Origin: Marinomonas shanghaiensis | Lineage (GTDB): Bacteria > Pseudomonadota > Gammaproteobacteria > Pseudomonadales > Marinomonadaceae | Assembly (NCBI RefSeq): GCF_003259175.1 | Contig: NZ_QGOK01000021.1 | Span: 1 to 64,000 of the forward strand | Direction of reading: 5' to 3' | Length of the DNA stretch: 64,000 bases | Translations under genes and position numbers: made by a program | Part shown: piece after piece, positions 26,776-36,614 of the stretch | Layout of the letters: every line of letters begins with the position of its first letter | Numbering within the stretch: position 1 is the stretch's first letter | The notes under the pieces: generated by a model | The model's database searches: none | What the model saw: the letters and a program-made list of their open reading frames with translations, nothing else | What the model was told of the DNA's origin: nothing

Positions 26776-29469
26776 TTAGTCCATCGCTTGAGAAAAACGG
26801 TCAATTTTCTCTTTTAAAAGGGTGCAAATCTTATTCATGCTCTCTTCGTCAGTAATAAGATCGCCATTTTCTTCAGTAATGTAAAAGGTATCTTCCACCC
26901 TTTCGCCCAGCGTAGCGATTTTGGCTTTATGTAGCATGATATTGTTGTTCATAAAGAACTGCCCAATGAGCGCCAGCAATCCAGGCCTGTCGGGGGCGGT
27001 TATTTCAAGTGCTGACCACACTTCTTCCGGTTGGCTGACGAAATGAGCAGTGGCTGGGGAGTTAAATATCTTTAAGATTCGTGGTGTGTGACGCTGCACA
27101 ACGCTTTCATAAAGAGAGGGGGTTTCAAGTTGTTCCATTAAGGTTTTGCGTATTAGCGTAATGCGCTCTTTGTCGAGGTGCAAATTGGTATCACTGTCAT
27201 TGCTGTCCATGACCACAAAGCTGTCTAAGCTATAGTTATCTGTTGTATGGCTTATTTTAGCATCCAGTATGGTAAGGCCAAGCTGTTCAAAAGTGGCTGC
27301 AGTGACGGCAAACAGATGTTTGCTTATCAGGGTGTAAATAAAGATCTTGCTGGCGCCAGAAAAATTACGACCGCCAAGTGGTGTAATGGCGATCAGTGGT
27401 TTATCGCTTGGGCGATGACGCAGTATGGCTTCCGTGTTCCACGCAATTTCGTCGCCATTTGAGCGAATGAAATACTCTTCTTCAATGGTTTCCCAAATGG
27501 CTTCGGCTTCCATGATATCAACATTACGCTCGATCATGATTTCTAAGGCGCGTTGTTTATGTTCATCGCTTATCATGTCTGCATCAATAGGGAAGTCCAG
27601 CCCACGACGAAGAGCGCGTTTTGTTTCCAGATAAAGTTGACGCATTAACGAGGCTCGCCAGCTGTTCCACATGGTTGGATTTGTCGCGTTTATGTCGGCA
27701 ACGGTTAGGATGAACAAATAATCGAGATGTTCTTGGTCTTTTACGTAGCTGGCAAATTCCCAGATCACTTCAGGGTCTGAAATGTCTTTGCGTTGTGCTG
27801 TGACAGACATAAAGAGATGGTTTCTGACTAGCCAAACGACGAGCTCAGTGTCGCGTTTTGATAGTCCGTGGCGTTCGCAAAAAGCTTGGGCATCCACGCA
27901 GCCTAGTTCGGAATGGTCACCACCTCGGCCTTTTGCAATGTCATGGTATAGGCCCGCAATGTAGAGCAGTTCGACTTTTGCAACGTGGCGAATAGCCTGA
28001 GCAGAAATGGGGAATTTTTGTTTGAATTCGGGTAGCCACAGGCGGCGCAAATTTTCAACCAGTTGCAGTGTGTGAGCATCAACCGTATAAATATGAAAAA
28101 GGTCGTGCTGCATTTGACCTATTATCGCGCCAAATTCAGGCAAATAACGTCCAAGCAATCCTAGATGTTTCATGGACCTTAAAATGCTGGTAAGCCGGTA
28201 TCGACTCGAAATAATGTCTAGAAACAGGTCGGTATTTTTTTTGTTGTTTCGAAACTCATCGTCCACTAAGTCGAGATTGTCTCGCAGTTGTCTCATTGTG
28301 TTGGCGCGAATGCCCTTAATTTCCTCATGGGAGCCCAGTAGAACATAGATTTCCAGCATGCTCGAAGGGTTATCTTGAAACAAGGTGGTGGAGCGCGCTT
28401 CTAATTGTCCGTTAACCGTTTGGAAGTGGTCGTTGATTACTTCAATGCTGTTTATGGCGTCTTTGGTTAGAAAAGACTCTTCAAAATGTTGTAGCAGCAA
28501 ATCATTAAGCTGTTGAATGGCGGCGACGCTTTGGTAATAGCCTTGCATAAAGCGTTCAACGTTGCGTTTTAAATCGTCATCGTCGAACCCAAATAACTTG
28601 GCTAACGTTCTCTGGTGGTCAAAGAGTAAGCGGTCTTCTTTGCGCCCTGCGACCATATGTAAGGCCCAGCGAATCCGCCATAAATGACTGACAGCGCCTT
28701 TTAATTGGATATATTCGTCTTCCGATAAAAAATGCTTTTCAATCAAAGCGCTCAGTCGATGTGTGTGTAAATGGCGTTTTGCTACCCAGTCAATGACCTG
28801 CATGTCTCTGAGTCCACCAGGGCATTCTTTTAAATTGGGTTCTAGATTGTAGGCTGTGTTTTGATACTTAGCGTGACGTTGCTTTTGTTCTGCGAGTTTG
28901 GCTTGATAAAATGAGTGGCCATCCCACATTTGTGAGATATCAATGTGTAACTTAAGTGTTGCCAATAAATCGACTGGGCCTGTTAGTGTACGTGACTCAA
29001 TTAAATTGGTAATAATGGTGATGTCTTTTGCGGCCATTTCAGTGCATTCGTCAATGGTACGAACACTGTGACCAACATCTAAATTGATATCCCACAAAAA
29101 AGTGATAAAGGCCTCTATTTTATCTTTTGGGGCAAGTGTTTCGTTGCCGAGTAAAATAAGTAAATCTATATCAGATTTTGGGTGTAGTTCACTCCGGCCA
29201 TAGCCTCCTACAGCAACAAGACTGACGTTGTTTTCAATATCTAGTCCTTTTGCTGTCCATGCGGCTAACAGGATTTCATCGTAAAAGGAGGATAGCCCTT
29301 TCACGAGTTTTTCTATTGGATGCAGAGAGTGAAAAAAATCGTTATAAAGGTGAGTCTTTTCTTCAATAATGGCTCTGTAGCGTGATATCGAGCAGCCAGG
29401 TTTGGCCAGCTCTTGTTTTTCTTCTTGCGTGAGAAGTGGCGGAGCGTCTGGAAAAGCAGGGAAGTCCAT
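26776..29469 (-). CDS. glnD: Bifunctional PII uridylyltransferase/uridylyl-removing enzyme
   Basis: Senses glutamine and adds or removes UMP on PII proteins, controlling nitrogen metabolism. The 897 residues contain the nucleotidyltransferase motif GGYGRSELHPKSDIDL (88-103, Asp100 and Asp102). An HD domain follows with GLYHDIAKGRGGDHSELG for deuridylylation, and two ACT domains lie in the last 200 residues (TLISKHLFAVTAATFEQLGL, then ALEITAPDRPGLLALIGQFF). GAGGC precedes the ATG. It heads glnD-dapC-dapD. Its PII target is not in the window. Confidence 0.98.
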   Translation of the reverse strand: MDFPAFPDAPPLLTQEEKQELAKPGCSISRYRAIIEEKTHLYNDFFHSLHPIEKLVKGLSSFYDEILLAAWTAKGLDIENNVSLVAVGGYGRSELHPKSDIDLLILLGNETLAPKDKIEAFITFLWDINLDVGHSVRTIDECTEMAAKDITIITNLIESRTLTGPVDLLATLKLHIDISQMWDGHSFYQAKLAEQKQRHAKYQNTAYNLEPNLKECPGGLRDMQVIDWVAKRHLHTHRLSALIEKHFLSEDEYIQLKGAVSHLWRIRWALHMVAGRKEDRLLFDHQRTLAKLFGFDDDDLKRNVERFMQGYYQSVAAIQQLNDLLLQHFEESFLTKDAINSIEVINDHFQTVNGQLEARSTTLFQDNPSSMLEIYVLLGSHEEIKGIRANTMRQLRDNLDLVDDEFRNNKKNTDLFLDIISSRYRLTSILRSMKHLGLLGRYLPEFGAIIGQMQHDLFHIYTVDAHTLQLVENLRRLWLPEFKQKFPISAQAIRHVAKVELLYIAGLYHDIAKGRGGDHSELGCVDAQAFCERHGLSKRDTELVVWLVRNHLFMSVTAQRKDISDPEVIWEFASYVKDQEHLDYLFILTVADINATNPTMWNSWRASLMRQLYLETKRALRRGLDFPIDADMISDEHKQRALEIMIERNVDIMEAEAIWETIEEEYFIRSNGDEIAWNTEAILRHRPSDKPLIAITPLGGRNFSGASKIFIYTLISKHLFAVTAATFEQLGLTILDAKISHTTDNYSLDSFVVMDSNDSDTNLHLDKERITLIRKTLMEQLETPSLYESVVQRHTPRILKIFNSPATAHFVSQPEEVWSALEITAPDRPGLLALIGQFFMNNNIMLHKAKIATLGERVEDTFYITEENGDLITDEESMNKICTLLKEKIDRFSQAMD

Positions 29470-29541
29470 ACAAAAGCCTCGAAGAATAAGTGATTAGGTT
29501 AGTGCTATTGGATTTATTTGGGTGCTACATAACGATAAACC

Positions 29542-29575
29542 AAAAAAGATACGGCGCTTCAATTAAGAGAAGCGC
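29542..29575 (-). terminator. Probable terminator at the 3' end of map
   Basis: On the minus strand, GCGCTTC and GAAGCGC pair around an 8-base loop that contains the map stop codon, then CGTATC and six Ts follow. The stem is short and the T-run is offset, so termination may be partial, with read-through into glnD 93 bases away. Confidence 0.5.
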
Positions 29576-30420
29576 GTTTCTTCTGGGCGACGAGTGAGCA
29601 CTTCGACACCATTTGCGGTAACGAGTAAGGTGTGCTCGTATTGTGCAGACAATCGGCCGTCTTTGGTTTTGGCAATCCAGTTATCTGGGCCTGTGTGTTT
29701 GACTTGTTTTTTTCCGGCGTTAATCATTGGCTCGATAGTAAGGGTCATGCCTTCTTCTAGCATCACACCCGTACCAGGCTTGCCATAATGGGCGACCTGT
29801 GGTTCACCGTGAAAAGTTGTGCCAACACCATGTCCGCAATATTCTTCCACAACGGAATAGTGATGCTTGTGCGCATGAGCGGAAATGGCGGCACCTATGT
29901 CACCTAAGCGCGTGCCAGGCTTAACCATGTCTATGGCAAGGTAAAGGCACTCTTGAGTGACTTGTGCTAAACGTTCTGCGTGAGGCAGGGCTGGACCGGC
30001 AAAAAACATTTTGCTGGTATCGCCATAATAACCATCTTTGATGATGGTAATATCAACGTTGACGACATCGCCCTTTTTTAATGGCTTATCGTTTGGAATG
30101 CCATGACAAATGACATCGTTTACCGACGTACAGCATGATTTTGGGAAACCATGGTAGTTTAAGGGGGCTGGAATGGCACCTTGAACTTCAACGATGTAGT
30201 TGTGGGCAATAATATCAATTTGTTCTGTCGTCACACCAGGTACAATAAACTCTTCAAGCATGACTAGAACATCTGCTGCTAATTTGCCTGCGGTTCGCAT
30301 GCCTTCAATGTCGCTGATGTCGGTGAAGCGTGTTGCGGCAGGTCGAGGCGTCCAGCTTGGCACATCAATGCGGCCATTTTGGGTTAGTGCCTCAACTTTC
30401 TGTAGTATTTCATTGCTCAT
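29563..30420 (-). CDS. map: Methionine aminopeptidase, type I
   Basis: Removes initiator methionine from nascent proteins. The 285 residues contain the five metal ligands Asp123, Asp134, His197, Glu230 and Glu262 in their standard motifs (VNVDITI, YYGDTSKMF, GHGVGTTFH, TIEPMI, QYEHTLL), plus His106. Compared with E. coli Map (264 residues) there is an N-terminal extension of about 30 residues, with polar, proline-containing sequence before the conserved DIEGMRTAGKLAADVL. No strong ribosome site precedes the ATG at 30420, so a shorter start is possible. It is divergent from rpsB, as in Pseudomonas. Confidence 0.95.
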   Translation of the reverse strand: MSNEILQKVEALTQNGRIDVPSWTPRPAATRFTDISDIEGMRTAGKLAADVLVMLEEFIVPGVTTEQIDIIAHNYIVEVQGAIPAPLNYHGFPKSCCTSVNDVICHGIPNDKPLKKGDVVNVDITIIKDGYYGDTSKMFFAGPALPHAERLAQVTQECLYLAIDMVKPGTRLGDIGAAISAHAHKHHYSVVEEYCGHGVGTTFHGEPQVAHYGKPGTGVMLEEGMTLTIEPMINAGKKQVKHTGPDNWIAKTKDGRLSAQYEHTLLVTANGVEVLTRRPEETRFS

Positions 30421-30576
30421 AATGTGGGTGTCTTAGATAAGTTTATGTCTATATTGAGAGTAAGTTGCGAGATATTCTACATGACTTGGGCGTTAGAATC
30501 GCCTCTCTAAGCGAAAAAAACGCGCTTCAAATGAAGTGTAAAAACACGTTCAAGTCTTTTGGTTTGATGTTAAATG

Positions 30577-30750
30577 TGGTATAAAACGCCCGCTTGTTAG
30601 GATTGTACCTAAAATAAGCATTTTTTTAAAATCAACGATCTTGCCGCAGTCAAATAAAAGTGTCTTGGGTGTCTTAGGTTGCTTTAAACCTTGTTCGATT
30701 GACGCTTTTAGCTGGTAAGCACATATAACCCAAATTTAAAGGATAGTAAA
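30577..30750 (+). promoter_or_regulatory. rpsB: rpsB promoter and leader in the map-rpsB gap
   Basis: The 330-base gap 30421-30750 has no gene. An extended -10 element is visible: TG at 30577-30578, one base, then TATAAA at 30580-30585. A GC-rich discriminator (ACGCCCGC) follows, as in stringently controlled ribosomal promoters. The -35 is weak (TTGGTT-like). The leader would be about 155 bases and holds a TTAGG/CCTAA hairpin (30597-30612). S2 represses its own operon through the rpsB leader in gammaproteobacteria, so an S2 site is likely, but I cannot fold it reliably. Confidence 0.65.
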
Positions 30751-31485
30751 ATGCCTACAGTTTCTATGCGCGACCTATTATTGGTTGGTTCACACTTCGG
30801 TCACCAAACTCGTTACTGGAACCCAAAAATGAAGCCTTTCATTTTCGGTGCTCGTAACAAGATCCATATCATTAACCTTGAGCACACAGTTCCAGCGCTT
30901 AACAATGCTCTTGAGCTTGTTAAAAAAATGGCTGAGAACAAAAACAAGGTTTTGTTTGTTGGTACTAAGCGTGCTGCATCTAAAACGATCAAAGAGCAAG
31001 CTGCTCGCTCTGGTATGCCATACGTTAACCACCGCTGGTTAGGTGGTATGTTGACTAACTACAAAACCATTCGTGCATCTATCAAGCGCCTTCGTGAGCT
31101 TGAAACACAAATGTCTGATGGTACATTCGATAAGCTGACTAAAAAAGAAGCTTTGATGCGTACTCGTGAGCTTGAAAAATTAGAGCTTTCTATGGGTGGT
31201 ATCAAAGATATGGGCGGTCTTCCAGATGTATTGTTCGTAGTTGACGTTGATCATGAACGTATCGCTATTAAAGAAGCAAATAAATTAGGTATTCCTGTTA
31301 TCGGTATCGTTGATACAAACAGTAATCCAGATGGTGTTGATTACATTATCCCTGCTAACGATGACGCTATTCGTGCTGTTCAGTTGTACGTTGGTGCTTT
31401 TGCTGATGCGGTTCTAGAAGGTCGTAATGCGACAGCTGGTACTGCTGATGAATTCGTTGAAGTAAGCGAAGCGACTGAAGCGTAA
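30751..31485 (+). CDS. rpsB: 30S ribosomal protein S2
   Basis: Ribosomal protein of the small subunit, last to join and needed for S1 binding. The 244 residues start [27 protein letters not shown] (shown here as the family signature at residues 1-27) and contain [12 protein letters not shown] and [24 protein letters not shown] precedes the ATG. Codon use is strongly biased, as in highly expressed genes. It is followed by tsf after an 85-base spacer with a terminator-like hairpin. Confidence 0.99.
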
Positions 31486-31513
31486 GCAAACTATTTAGTT
31501 TGTTCTGGTTTCT

Positions 31514-31540
31514 AAAGGGAGGTTTCTTACCTCCTTTTTT
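31514..31540 (+). terminator. Terminator-like hairpin within the rpsB-tsf spacer
   Basis: GGAGGT (31518-31523) and ACCTCC (31529-31534) pair around a 5-base loop, followed by six Ts and preceded by As that extend the stem. It has the form of a rho-independent terminator between two co-transcribed genes, so it is probably an attenuator that lowers tsf expression relative to rpsB. Confidence 0.75.
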
Positions 31541-31570
31541 AAATTTGAATTGTTATAAAGAGGATTTAAC

Positions 31571-32431
31571 ATGGCCGCAGTATCTGCAGCATTGGTAAAA
31601 GAGCTACGTGAACGTACTGGCCTTGGCATGATGGAGTGCAAAAAAGCACTTGTCGCTGCTGACGCTGACATTGAAGTGGCGATTGAAGAGCTACGTAAAT
31701 CAAGTGGTATGAAGGCTGCTAAAAAAGCAGGCCGAATTGCAGCGGAAGGTACCATCGTTATGCGTGTAGCAGACGATGCTTCTTACGGAATCTTGGTTGA
31801 AGTTAACTCTGAAACTGACTTTGCTTCTCGCGATGAAGGTTTTATCGCGTTTGCAAACAAAGTCGCTGACGTTGTTTTTACAACGAAAGAAACTGATATG
31901 GAAGTGTTGCTTGCTGGTGATATTGGTCAAGCGCGTGAAGCATTGGTTCAGAAAATCGGCGAAAACATCTCTCCACGTCGCGCTGTGATTGTTGAGGGTG
32001 GTTTGGTTGGTGGTTACCTTCACGGTAACGGTCAGATCGCTGTGTTGACTCAATTGGAAGGTGGTTCTGAGGAACTGGCTAAAGATGTTTCTATGCACAT
32101 CGCCGCTGTTTCTCCTCGCGTTGTTCGCGGTGAAGATATGCCAGCTGAAGTTCTTGCAAAAGAAGAAGAAATTGTTCGTGCGCAGCCAGACATGGCTGGT
32201 AAGCCAGCAGAGATCGTTGATAAAATGATCGTTGGTCGTATGAAGAAATTCTTGGCTGAAAATAGCTTGACTGAGCAACCTTTCGTTAAGAATCCAGACG
32301 TTAAAGTTGGTCAGTTAGTGAAAGATGCTGGCGCAACAGTGACTTCTTTTATTCGCCTAGAAGTGGGTGAAGGTATTGAAGTGGCTGAAGTTGACTTTGC
32401 CGCAGAAGTAGCAGCACAACTTAGAGGTTAA
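31571..32431 (+). CDS. tsf: Translation elongation factor Ts
   Basis: Guanine nucleotide exchange factor for EF-Tu. The 286 residues begin with a UBA-like domain ([21 protein letters not shown]), then the core with [16 protein letters not shown], the signature that contacts EF-Tu. AAAGAGGA precedes the ATG. Strong codon bias matches high expression. The classical rpsB-tsf pair is followed by a strong terminator. Confidence 0.99.
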   Translation: MAAVSAALVKELRERTGLGMMECKKALVAADADIEVAIEELRKSSGMKAAKKAGRIAAEGTIVMRVADDASYGILVEVNSETDFASRDEGFIAFANKVADVVFTTKETDMEVLLAGDIGQAREALVQKIGENISPRRAVIVEGGLVGGYLHGNGQIAVLTQLEGGSEELAKDVSMHIAAVSPRVVRGEDMPAEVLAKEEEIVRAQPDMAGKPAEIVDKMIVGRMKKFLAENSLTEQPFVKNPDVKVGQLVKDAGATVTSFIRLEVGEGIEVAEVDFAAEVAAQLRG

Positions 32432-32452
32432 TTCTAAGTTGTAGTGTCTTGC

Positions 32453-32484
32453 AAAAAAAAGGGGCAGCTTGACTGCCCCTTTTT
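32453..32484 (+). terminator. Intrinsic terminator after tsf
   Basis: An A-run leads into GGGGCAG (32461-32467), loop CTTGA, CTGCCCC (32473-32479) and five Ts. It separates rpsB-tsf from pyrH-frr. Confidence 0.93.
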
Positions 32485-32564
32485 ATGAGAGATAGGTTCG
32501 ATGAGTGTCGGTGATAGGATTGACCTCAGTGAGTGAAGAAAGAAAACCATTGCCGGAGGTTGAT

Positions 32565-33287
32565 ATGTCAAAAGAAAAGAGTCCAAAATACAAACGAATT
32601 TTGCTTAAGCTAAGCGGCGAAGCCTTAATGGGTGATGAGTCCTTCGGTATTGATCCTAAGGTGTTGAATCGCATAGCGCTTGAAATAGGTCAATTACGCG
32701 GTATTGGTGTTGAGGTTGGTATCGTAATTGGTGGTGGTAACTTGTTTCGTGGTCAAGCGTTGAGTCAGGCGGGTATGGACCGTGTGACGGGCGATCATAT
32801 GGGGATGTTAGCGACGGTAATGAACGCATTAGCAATGCGAGACGCCTTGGAGCGTGCCAATATCGCTACTCGTGTTATGTCGGCAATTACTATGACAGGT
32901 ATCGTTGAGCCTTATGATAGACGCCGTGCCATGCGTCTAATGAAAGAAGGCGATGTGCTTATTTTCTCTGCTGGAACAGGTAACCCTTTCTTTACGACGG
33001 ACTCTGCTGCTTGTTTGCGCGGTATTGAGATTGATGCTGATGTCGTACTGAAGGCAACAAAAGTGGATGGCGTCTATTCTGCGGATCCAATGAAAGACCC
33101 TACCGCGGTGAAATATGATACATTAGGCTACGATGAAGTGCTTGAAAAACAGTTGGGCGTCATGGACTTAACCGCCATTTGTTTGACTCGTGATCACGCT
33201 ATGCCGATACGTGTGTTTAATATGAATAAGCCGGGAGCCTTGGTTAATATCATGGTTGGTGGCAATGAAGGTACACTGATTAAGTGA
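32565..33287 (+). CDS. pyrH: Uridylate kinase
   Basis: Phosphorylates UMP to UDP. It is the bacterial hexameric enzyme of the amino-acid kinase fold. The 240-residue product starts [20 protein letters not shown]. It then shows IGGGNLFRG, the UMP-binding [15 protein letters not shown] and the ATP-site [11 protein letters not shown] region. The frame is open from 32505, but GGAGG five bases before the ATG at 32565 and the family N-terminus fix this start. frr follows after 7 bases. Confidence 0.98.
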   Translation: MSKEKSPKYKRILLKLSGEALMGDESFGIDPKVLNRIALEIGQLRGIGVEVGIVIGGGNLFRGQALSQAGMDRVTGDHMGMLATVMNALAMRDALERANIATRVMSAITMTGIVEPYDRRRAMRLMKEGDVLIFSAGTGNPFFTTDSAACLRGIEIDADVVLKATKVDGVYSADPMKDPTAVKYDTLGYDEVLEKQLGVMDLTAICLTRDHAMPIRVFNMNKPGALVNIMVGGNEGTLIK

Positions 33288-33294
33288 GGAAATT

Positions 33295-33852
33295 ATGATC
33301 AACGAAATTCTTAAAGATGCAGAAGACCGAATGAATAAGGCGGTTTCTTCTGTTGAATCTGCGTTTAAAAAAATCCGTACAGGTCGTGCGCACCCAAGTA
33401 TATTAGATCCAGTTAAAGTGAACTACTACGGTACAGAAACGCCTCTTAACCAAGTTGCTAACATCACGGTAGAAGATGCGCGTACATTGGGTATTTCTCC
33501 TTGGGAAAGTAACCTTGTACCCGAGATTGAAAAGGCGATTTTCAAATCCGATTTGGGGCTTAATCCTTCCACTAGCGGTGGTCTTATTCGTATCCCTATG
33601 CCTGCTTTAACGGAAGAGACACGTAAAAACTACTTCAAGCAAGCGAAGAATGAAGCGGAAAATGGTCGTATTGCGATTCGCAATATTCGCCGTGACGCTA
33701 ATGGTAGCCTGAAAGATTTAGTGAAAGAGAAAGAAATTTCTGAAGATGAAGAGCGTCGTGCTCAAGATCAAGTTCAAAAAATAACCGATAAGTATGTGGC
33801 TCTGGTTGAAGAGCGCCTTGCTGCAAAAGAAAAAGACTTGATGGAAATATAA
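33295..33852 (+). CDS. frr: Ribosome recycling factor
   Basis: Splits post-termination ribosomes together with EF-G. The 185 residues are exactly the usual length. They include the family motifs [19 protein letters not shown], the LNQVANI hinge region and [15 protein letters not shown]. The last third is a long helical stretch ([20 protein letters not shown]). It is paired with pyrH and followed by a UUCG-loop terminator. Confidence 0.99.
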   Translation: MINEILKDAEDRMNKAVSSVESAFKKIRTGRAHPSILDPVKVNYYGTETPLNQVANITVEDARTLGISPWESNLVPEIEKAIFKSDLGLNPSTSGGLIRIPMPALTEETRKNYFKQAKNEAENGRIAIRNIRRDANGSLKDLVKEKEISEDEERRAQDQVQKITDKYVALVEERLAAKEKDLMEI

Positions 33853-33856
33853 TAAA

Positions 33857-33883
33857 GAAGGCGGGCTTCGGCTCGCTTTTTTT
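33857..33883 (+). terminator. UUCG-tetraloop terminator after frr
   Basis: GCGGGC (33861-33866), loop TTCG, GCTCGC (33871-33876) and seven Ts. One pair is G-U. The cUUCGg loop is an extra-stable tetraloop. uppS begins 19 bases later. Confidence 0.85.
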
Positions 33884-33901
33884 ATCGACTAGGGTGACGC
33901 T

Positions 33902-34633
33902 ATGTCTGAATTAGATGGCGCTGATGTTGATTCAGTTGTCGGGCCTGCGCATGTTGCTATTATTATGGATGGCAATAATCGTTGGGCAAAGAAAAAACAC
34001 CTTCCGAGTATTGCTGGTCATACAGCGGGTGCTTCAGCGGTCAGGCGTGTGGTTGAGGCTGCCGCTAAAGATGGCGTTAAGGTATTAACTCTATTTGCTT
34101 TTTCCAGTGAAAATTGGAAGCGACCAAAACTAGAAGTAGATGGTCTGATGGCGCTTTTTATGCGCTCTTTGAAGAAAGAATTGAAGCGATTAAATAAGCA
34201 TAAAATAAGACTTAGAGTGATTGGTGATCTTTCTGGTTTTAGCCAAGGGTTGCAGAAGCAAATTGAGAGCGTTGAAAAGGCAACCGCTAGTCATGAGCAG
34301 ATGACATTGGTCATTGCTGCGAACTATGGTGGCCGTTGGGATATTACTCAAGCGGCAAAGTCGATTGCCGAGCGAGTTGCGTTGGGTGAGCTTGTTTTAG
34401 AGGATGTTGATGAGACGGTATTAGGTGAACACATGCAGTTGGCAGATTTGCCACCACCTGATCTGTTGATTCGTACCTCTGGAGAAGAGCGTATTAGTAA
34501 TTTTCTACTTTGGCAAACCGCGTACTCTGAGTTTGTCTTTCTTCCGGTGTTATGGCCGGACTTTGAACAGCAGCATTTTGATGAAGCGATTCAAATTTAT
34601 CAAAATCGTCAACGTCGTTATGGTGGTCGATAA
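33902..34633 (+). CDS. uppS: (2E,6E)-farnesyl-diphosphate-specific undecaprenyl-diphosphate synthase
   Basis: Cis-prenyltransferase that makes undecaprenyl diphosphate, the envelope lipid carrier. The 243 residues include IIMDGNNRWAKKKH with the catalytic Asp23, GHTAGA, LFAFSSENWKRP, and the C-terminal RTSGEERISNFLLWQTAYSE that binds diphosphate. It starts the uppS-cdsA-dxr-rseP-bamA run, with cdsA only 2 bases away. Confidence 0.98.
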   Translation: MSELDGADVDSVVGPAHVAIIMDGNNRWAKKKHLPSIAGHTAGASAVRRVVEAAAKDGVKVLTLFAFSSENWKRPKLEVDGLMALFMRSLKKELKRLNKHKIRLRVIGDLSGFSQGLQKQIESVEKATASHEQMTLVIAANYGGRWDITQAAKSIAERVALGELVLEDVDETVLGEHMQLADLPPPDLLIRTSGEERISNFLLWQTAYSEFVFLPVLWPDFEQQHFDEAIQIYQNRQRRYGGR

Positions 34634-34635
34634 CC

Positions 34636-35439
34636 ATGTTACTCCCTCGAATTTTAAGTGCCATCGTAATGGCCGTTTTGTTTGTTTGTGCTGTTTTTGT
34701 TCTGAGCGCTGCTAATTTTATTTTTGCCATGGCGGGTGTGGTTGTTTTAGCGGGTTGGGAATGGGCGCGTTTGTCGGGTGTTCGTAATCAGTTGGGGCGC
34801 GTTTTATTTGCGATTCTTATTGGTATTCTTTGTTTTTTCGCTCTGAACTTAAGTGTTCACGAAATGTCACTTTATGTGAGCCCGATTTTATGGGGTGTGG
34901 CATTGTATTGGGTTATGCGTTATCCCGCGCTTCTGTTCTGGCAGCATGTGTTGAGTCGTTTATTGTTTGGTGTGTTGGTGCTGGTGACGACTTGGTCAGC
35001 GTTGGTTGTGTTAAGGCAGTCTGATGATTTTTTTGTGTGGGTTCTGTTGTTGATGGGGCTTATATGGGGAGCGGATACAGGCGCTTATTTTGTTGGTCGA
35101 GCCTTTGGTAAAAGAAAACTGGCCCGTTTTGTGAGTCCTGGTAAGTCGTGGGAGGGTGTTGCAGGTGGTTTGGTGCTCACTCAGATCGGTTTGGTTGTTT
35201 TTTCTGTGTTGAGTGGTTTTTCGCTTGCGCAATGGGGAATGTTATCGCTCATCGGTCTGTTAACATCCTCGGTGTCTGTATTGGGGGATTTGACCGAAAG
35301 TCTTTTTAAACGCCATGAGCAGTTAAAAGATTCAAGCCACTTAATTCCCGGACATGGAGGTATTATGGATCGTGTTGATAGTTTAACAGCCGCTGCACCT
35401 ATTTATGTTTTATTGTTAAGTTTGACTGGATGGCTTTGA
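34636..35439 (+). CDS. cdsA: Phosphatidate cytidylyltransferase
   Basis: Integral membrane enzyme forming CDP-diacylglycerol from phosphatidate and CTP, the entry to phospholipid head-group synthesis. The 267 residues are largely hydrophobic with about seven to eight helices. The CDS family signature spans SVLGDLTESLFKRHEQLKDS, then LIPGHGGIMDRVDSL near the C-terminus. GADTGAYFVGRAFGKRKLA is the other conserved patch. It overlaps the start of dxr by 1 or 10 bases, depending on the dxr start. Confidence 0.97.
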   Translation: MLLPRILSAIVMAVLFVCAVFVLSAANFIFAMAGVVVLAGWEWARLSGVRNQLGRVLFAILIGILCFFALNLSVHEMSLYVSPILWGVALYWVMRYPALLFWQHVLSRLLFGVLVLVTTWSALVVLRQSDDFFVWVLLLMGLIWGADTGAYFVGRAFGKRKLARFVSPGKSWEGVAGGLVLTQIGLVVFSVLSGFSLAQWGMLSLIGLLTSSVSVLGDLTESLFKRHEQLKDSSHLIPGHGGIMDRVDSLTAAAPIYVLLLSLTGWL

Positions 35440-36614
35440 TGCAAGGTATTTGTTTGTTGGGGGCGACAGGTTCAATTGGCCAAAGCACTCTAGATATCAT
35501 TTCGTTACATCCAGATAAATTTACTCTGGTCAGTGCGTCTGCCAATGAGAATGTGGATAGAATGGCAGAGATATGCCACCGTTTTAAGCCCCAGCGTGCG
35601 GTGATGGGATCTGAAAACGCGCGTGATCAGTTGGCCTCAAAGTGTCAAGGTTTGCCAACCTCATTTGAGTGGGGGGCTGAGGCCCTTGATAGTATTGCTG
35701 CGGACGCGGAAGTGGATCAGGTAATGGCTGCCATCATGGGGTTTGCGGGGCTCAAACCTACGCTGGCTGGTATACGTGCGGGCAAGCGCATATTGTTGGC
35801 AAACAAGGAGTCTTTGGTGACAGCGGGCAAATTGTTTATGGATGAAATTGCTAAGCATGATGTTGTGTTGCTGCCGATTGATAGCGAACATAATGCGATT
35901 TATCAAAGTTTGCCCCAAAGTACTGCTGGCGCGCACAAAAAAGATGTTTCTAAAATCATACTCACCGCTTCTGGGGGGCCTTTCAGGACTTGGTCTTTAG
36001 ACAATATGGCCACGGTGACACCAGAGCAAGCCTGTAAACACCCGAATTGGTCTATGGGGCAAAAAATCTCGATTGATTCGGCAACCTTAATGAATAAAGG
36101 GCTGGAACTTATTGAGGCATGTTGGTTGTTCGATGTCACACCTAATGACGTTGATGTTGTTGTTCATCCTGAAAGTATTATTCATTCTATGGTTTCTTAT
36201 GTCGATGGCTCTGTGCTTGCACAGATGGGGAATCCTGATATGAAGATTCCTATTGCCTATGGTATGAGTTGGCCGGATAGGGTTGAAACGAGTGTGGCAC
36301 CATTAAGCCTTGTTGATATTGCGCGCTTGAATTTTGAAGCGCCTGACTTAGTGCGCTTTCCAAATTTAAAATTAGCGGCTGATGCTTGGTTTACTGGTGG
36401 TACGGCTATGGCGGTATTGAACGCTGCGAATGAAGTGGCAGTAGCGGCTTTTTTAAAGCGACAAATTGGCTTTTTAGATATTGCTCGAGTTAATGCTTTA
36501 GTACTTGCTGATGCCAATATTGTAACCGTTAATGCCCTTGAGGATGTTTTTGAAGCAGATCAATATTCTCGTCGTTTGGCTCTTGATGTAATCACTCGCG
36601 GTCAATTTTTATGA
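35430..36614 (+). CDS. dxr: 1-deoxy-D-xylulose 5-phosphate reductoisomerase
   Basis: Second step of the MEP isoprenoid pathway, converting DXP to MEP with NADPH. Up to 394 residues show the nucleotide-binding LLGATGSIGQSTLD, NKESLVTAG, the metal-binding LLPIDSEHNAIYQ and the substrate loop ASGGPFR, plus STLMNKGLE and HPESIIHSMV. Two starts are possible: ATG at 35430, or ATG at 35439 overlapping the cdsA stop as TGATG. The second gives the usual N-terminus, but neither has a strong ribosome site. rseP overlaps its stop by 4 bases. Confidence 0.97.
   Translation: MALMQGICLLGATGSIGQSTLDIISLHPDKFTLVSASANENVDRMAEICHRFKPQRAVMGSENARDQLASKCQGLPTSFEWGAEALDSIAADAEVDQVMAAIMGFAGLKPTLAGIRAGKRILLANKESLVTAGKLFMDEIAKHDVVLLPIDSEHNAIYQSLPQSTAGAHKKDVSKIILTASGGPFRTWSLDNMATVTPEQACKHPNWSMGQKISIDSATLMNKGLELIEACWLFDVTPNDVDVVVHPESIIHSMVSYVDGSVLAQMGNPDMKIPIAYGMSWPDRVETSVAPLSLVDIARLNFEAPDLVRFPNLKLAADAWFTGGTAMAVLNAANEVAVAAFLKRQIGFLDIARVNALVLADANIVTVNALEDVFEADQYSRRLALDVITRGQFL

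Noticed and set aside
31700..32278. 192-residue open frame antisense to tsf
   Set aside because: It lies wholly within the highly biased tsf gene, has low-complexity composition and no ribosome site, and is a shadow of strong codon bias.
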